A stretch of 64,000 nt of DNA from Tumidithrix helvetica (GTDB taxonomy: Bacteria; Cyanobacteriota; Cyanobacteriia; Pseudanabaenales; Pseudanabaenaceae): positions 1 to 64,000 of the forward strand of contig NZ_CBDDRA010000025.1 of assembly GCF_965232925.1 (NCBI RefSeq), read 5' to 3'. Positions 62,501 through 64,000 of this stretch are shown piece after piece; positions within the stretch are counted from its first letter, which is position 1, and each line of letters opens with the position of its first letter. The translations under genes and the position numbers were made by a program. The notes under the pieces were generated by a model. The model worked only from the letters and a program-made list of their open reading frames with translations, was not told the DNA's origin and did no database searches.

Positions 62501-64000
62501 ATGCATACCATCGACCCTGATATCAGAGATCAAGCTTATCAATACTTTAGCCAAGAAGCGCTAGAATTCCTGCAAACTCTCGAAGAAGGATTACTCAATC
62601 TCCAAGCAGAGCACGAAATTCCTCAAATCCATAACCTCATGCGTGCAGCTCACTCGATTAAAGGGGGAGCAGCTAGTATTGGATTACCTGCGATTGAGCA
62701 TATCGCTCACCGATTAGAAGATATCTTTCGAGCGCTCTATCGCCAAGATCAAGAGATCGATAGCGATATCGAAGAGATTTTGCTGCAAGCCTATGACTGT
62801 TTGCGCGCGCCTCTGGTCGAGCAAATTCAAACAGGTAAGCATGATGTCGAAGCTGCGATCGAAAAAGCTGAGCCGATTTTTGCTGTGATCGAAGCTTTGC
62901 TGGGTGACAGTTTAGGTTTGGATGTCGAGCTGCCTACATCTGCGGAACTCGGTTTTGATATTGCTCAGGTCGTATTTTCGAGCGATGTGGCTCAAGGACT
63001 AGAACGACTGCAAGCAATTTTAGATTGTCCCGAAAAAGAAGAGGTCGTTGGTGAAATCAGAGCGCAGGCAGAAGTATTTGCAGGTATTGGCGAATTGCTC
63101 AATTTACCTGGATTTTCAGCGATCGCACAGCATACCCTTTTAGCTCTAGATGCGCATCCCCAAGAACCAGTTTTAGTGGGGCAAGTAGCGATCGGCAATT
63201 TCAAAGAAGCCCAAGAAGCTGTATTAGCAGGCGATCGCGCTCGGGGTGGCGTTCCCAGTGAAGCTTTGCTCATGCTTGCTGGTCTCGTAGATGCTTCCAC
63301 AAAATATCTAGCGACTACCTCAGATTTTGATGACGAGCAAGAAGATAGTTCTAGTACTGCTTTGGATGATGTATTTAAAGCGGTTTTAACAGAAGAGATC
63401 TCCGAAGAACTAACAGAATCCGATCGCGGATTTTTTGAAGAACTCCCCGAAGAGTCTATAGGATCTGCTAGTGGATTTTTTGAGGAGATCCCTGAAGAGC
63501 CTACAGGATCTGCTAGTGGATTTTTTGAAGAGATTCCTGAAGAAATAACAGAATCTACCAGTGGATTTTTTGAAGAACTCCCCGAAGAGATCTCCGAAGA
63601 ACTAACAGGATCTACCAGTGGATTTTTTGAAGAGATCCCTGAAGAGTTTATAGGATCTGCTAGTGGATTTTTTGAAGAGATCCCTGAAGAACTAACAGAA
63701 TCTGCTAGTGGATTTTTTGAAGAACTCCCCGAAGAGCCTACAGGATCTACCAGTGGATTTTTTGAAGAGATCCCTGAAGAGATCTCTGAAGAACTAACAG
63801 AATCTGCTCGCGAATTCTTTAAAGAAATCCCCGAAGAGTCCACAGAATCTACCAATGGATTTTTTGAGGAAATTCCTAAAAAAATCACGAAATCTACTCA
63901 GGAGCTTTCTGAGGAAATCCCTGAAGAATTTACGGAGTCTGCCAGTAGCTTTTTCAAGGAAATTCCCGAAGACCCAATCTTTCAATCAAGCCCAGAACAG
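62501..64000 (+). CDS. CheA-like hybrid histidine kinase (PixL/PilL type), 5' part
   Basis: An open frame of exactly 500 codons runs from ATG 62501 to the window edge. Residues 1-115 form an HPt domain with the phospho-His at 51 in AAHSIKGGAAS. A helical region about 145-270 resembles a second, His-less HPt-like bundle (VFSSDVAQGLERLQAIL). From about residue 297 the protein is a long acidic linker built from the repeated phrase GFFEE(I/L)PEE. The kinase, CheW-like and receiver domains expected for this family would follow beyond 64000. The gene closes the taxis operon, 183 bases after the receptor. Confidence 0.92.
   Translation, partial: MHTIDPDIRDQAYQYFSQEALEFLQTLEEGLLNLQAEHEIPQIHNLMRAAHSIKGGAASIGLPAIEHIAHRLEDIFRALYRQDQEIDSDIEEILLQAYDCLRAPLVEQIQTGKHDVEAAIEKAEPIFAVIEALLGDSLGLDVELPTSAELGFDIAQVVFSSDVAQGLERLQAILDCPEKEEVVGEIRAQAEVFAGIGELLNLPGFSAIAQHTLLALDAHPQEPVLVGQVAIGNFKEAQEAVLAGDRARGGVPSEALLMLAGLVDASTKYLATTSDFDDEQEDSSSTALDDVFKAVLTEEISEELTESDRGFFEELPEESIGSASGFFEEIPEEPTGSASGFFEEIPEEITESTSGFFEELPEEISEELTGSTSGFFEEIPEEFIGSASGFFEEIPEELTESASGFFEELPEEPTGSTSGFFEEIPEEISEELTESAREFFKEIPEESTESTNGFFEEIPKKITKSTQELSEEIPEEFTESASSFFKEIPEDPIFQSSPEQ
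63390..63975 (+). repeat. Acidic FFEE(I/L)PEE repeats in the CheA linker
   Basis: About 12 copies of a unit with typical spacing of 15 residues (45 bases), for example SGFFEEIPEEPTGSA, some extended by EISEELTES. The last copies are less regular (EFFKEIPEE, QELSEEIPEE, SFFKEIPED). DNA units are also alike (GGATTTTTTGAAGAGATCCC), which points to recent tandem expansion. Confidence 0.9.

Noticed and set aside
62992..63888. 298-codon minus-strand frame rich in Ser/Lys repeats
   Set aside because: It is the antisense shadow of the FFEE(I/L)PEE repeats of the CheA-like gene; the plus strand has a clear HPt domain in frame.

Overview
The window reads as a chromosomal segment of a cyanobacterium. 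Copies of GCGATCGC (HIP1) are scattered through genes and spacers. There is a petC-petA pair for the cytochrome b6f complex, along with cyanobacterial or plastid-type families (CCB, DUF2499/Ycf49-like, DUF3593, DUF4330, a TLP40-like lumenal cyclophilin), bilin-binding-type GAF domains and a Pix/Pil-type taxis operon. A Pseudanabaena-like genome would fit, but that is an impression and not a proof. No tRNA, rRNA or CRISPR array was seen.

Layout. Positions 1-3500 are a decayed accessory patch: the start of an unknown gene, a frameshifted RHS/YD-repeat fragment, a Uma2 gene with broken copies of its tail, and an orphan small gene. Positions 3500-25000 are mostly housekeeping: RNB ribonuclease, a TPR protein, a cobalamin-riboswitch-controlled HupE transporter, cyclophilin-PhoH, HDAC-like hydrolase, glycosyltransferase, glyA, a second Uma2 gene, Ada-like methyltransferase, an oligopeptide-binding lipoprotein, ispF, a receiver-kinase, a DUF39 protein, an LRR protein and galT. 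Positions 25400-40900 form a signalling island: two sensor modules, each made of a giant hybrid kinase and a receiver-GGDEF-EAL protein. The second kinase has four CBS domains and two GAF domains that both carry the DXCF and Cys-His signatures of cyanobacteriochromes. Positions 40900-46100 hold photosynthesis-associated and small conserved genes and apt. Positions 46600-50400 hold a PAS kinase and a Ser/Thr kinase. petC-petA follow at 51000-52600. Positions 53300-64000 hold a CheY-like gene, three unrelated genes, and then a chemotaxis-type operon (PatA-like, CheY-like, CheW-like, methyl-accepting protein, CheA-like) whose last gene runs off the end of the window.

How the parts may work together. 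Light or chemical input through the 33606-40863 kinase could pass to the downstream receivers and change cyclic di-GMP. The 57016-64000 operon would steer type IV pilus motility. In cyanobacteria both outputs commonly decide between moving and settling, but the link here is inference.

Spacers carry four families of short palindromic, MITE-like elements (called A, B, C and D here), with at least one element nested inside another. They account for much of the otherwise empty sequence.
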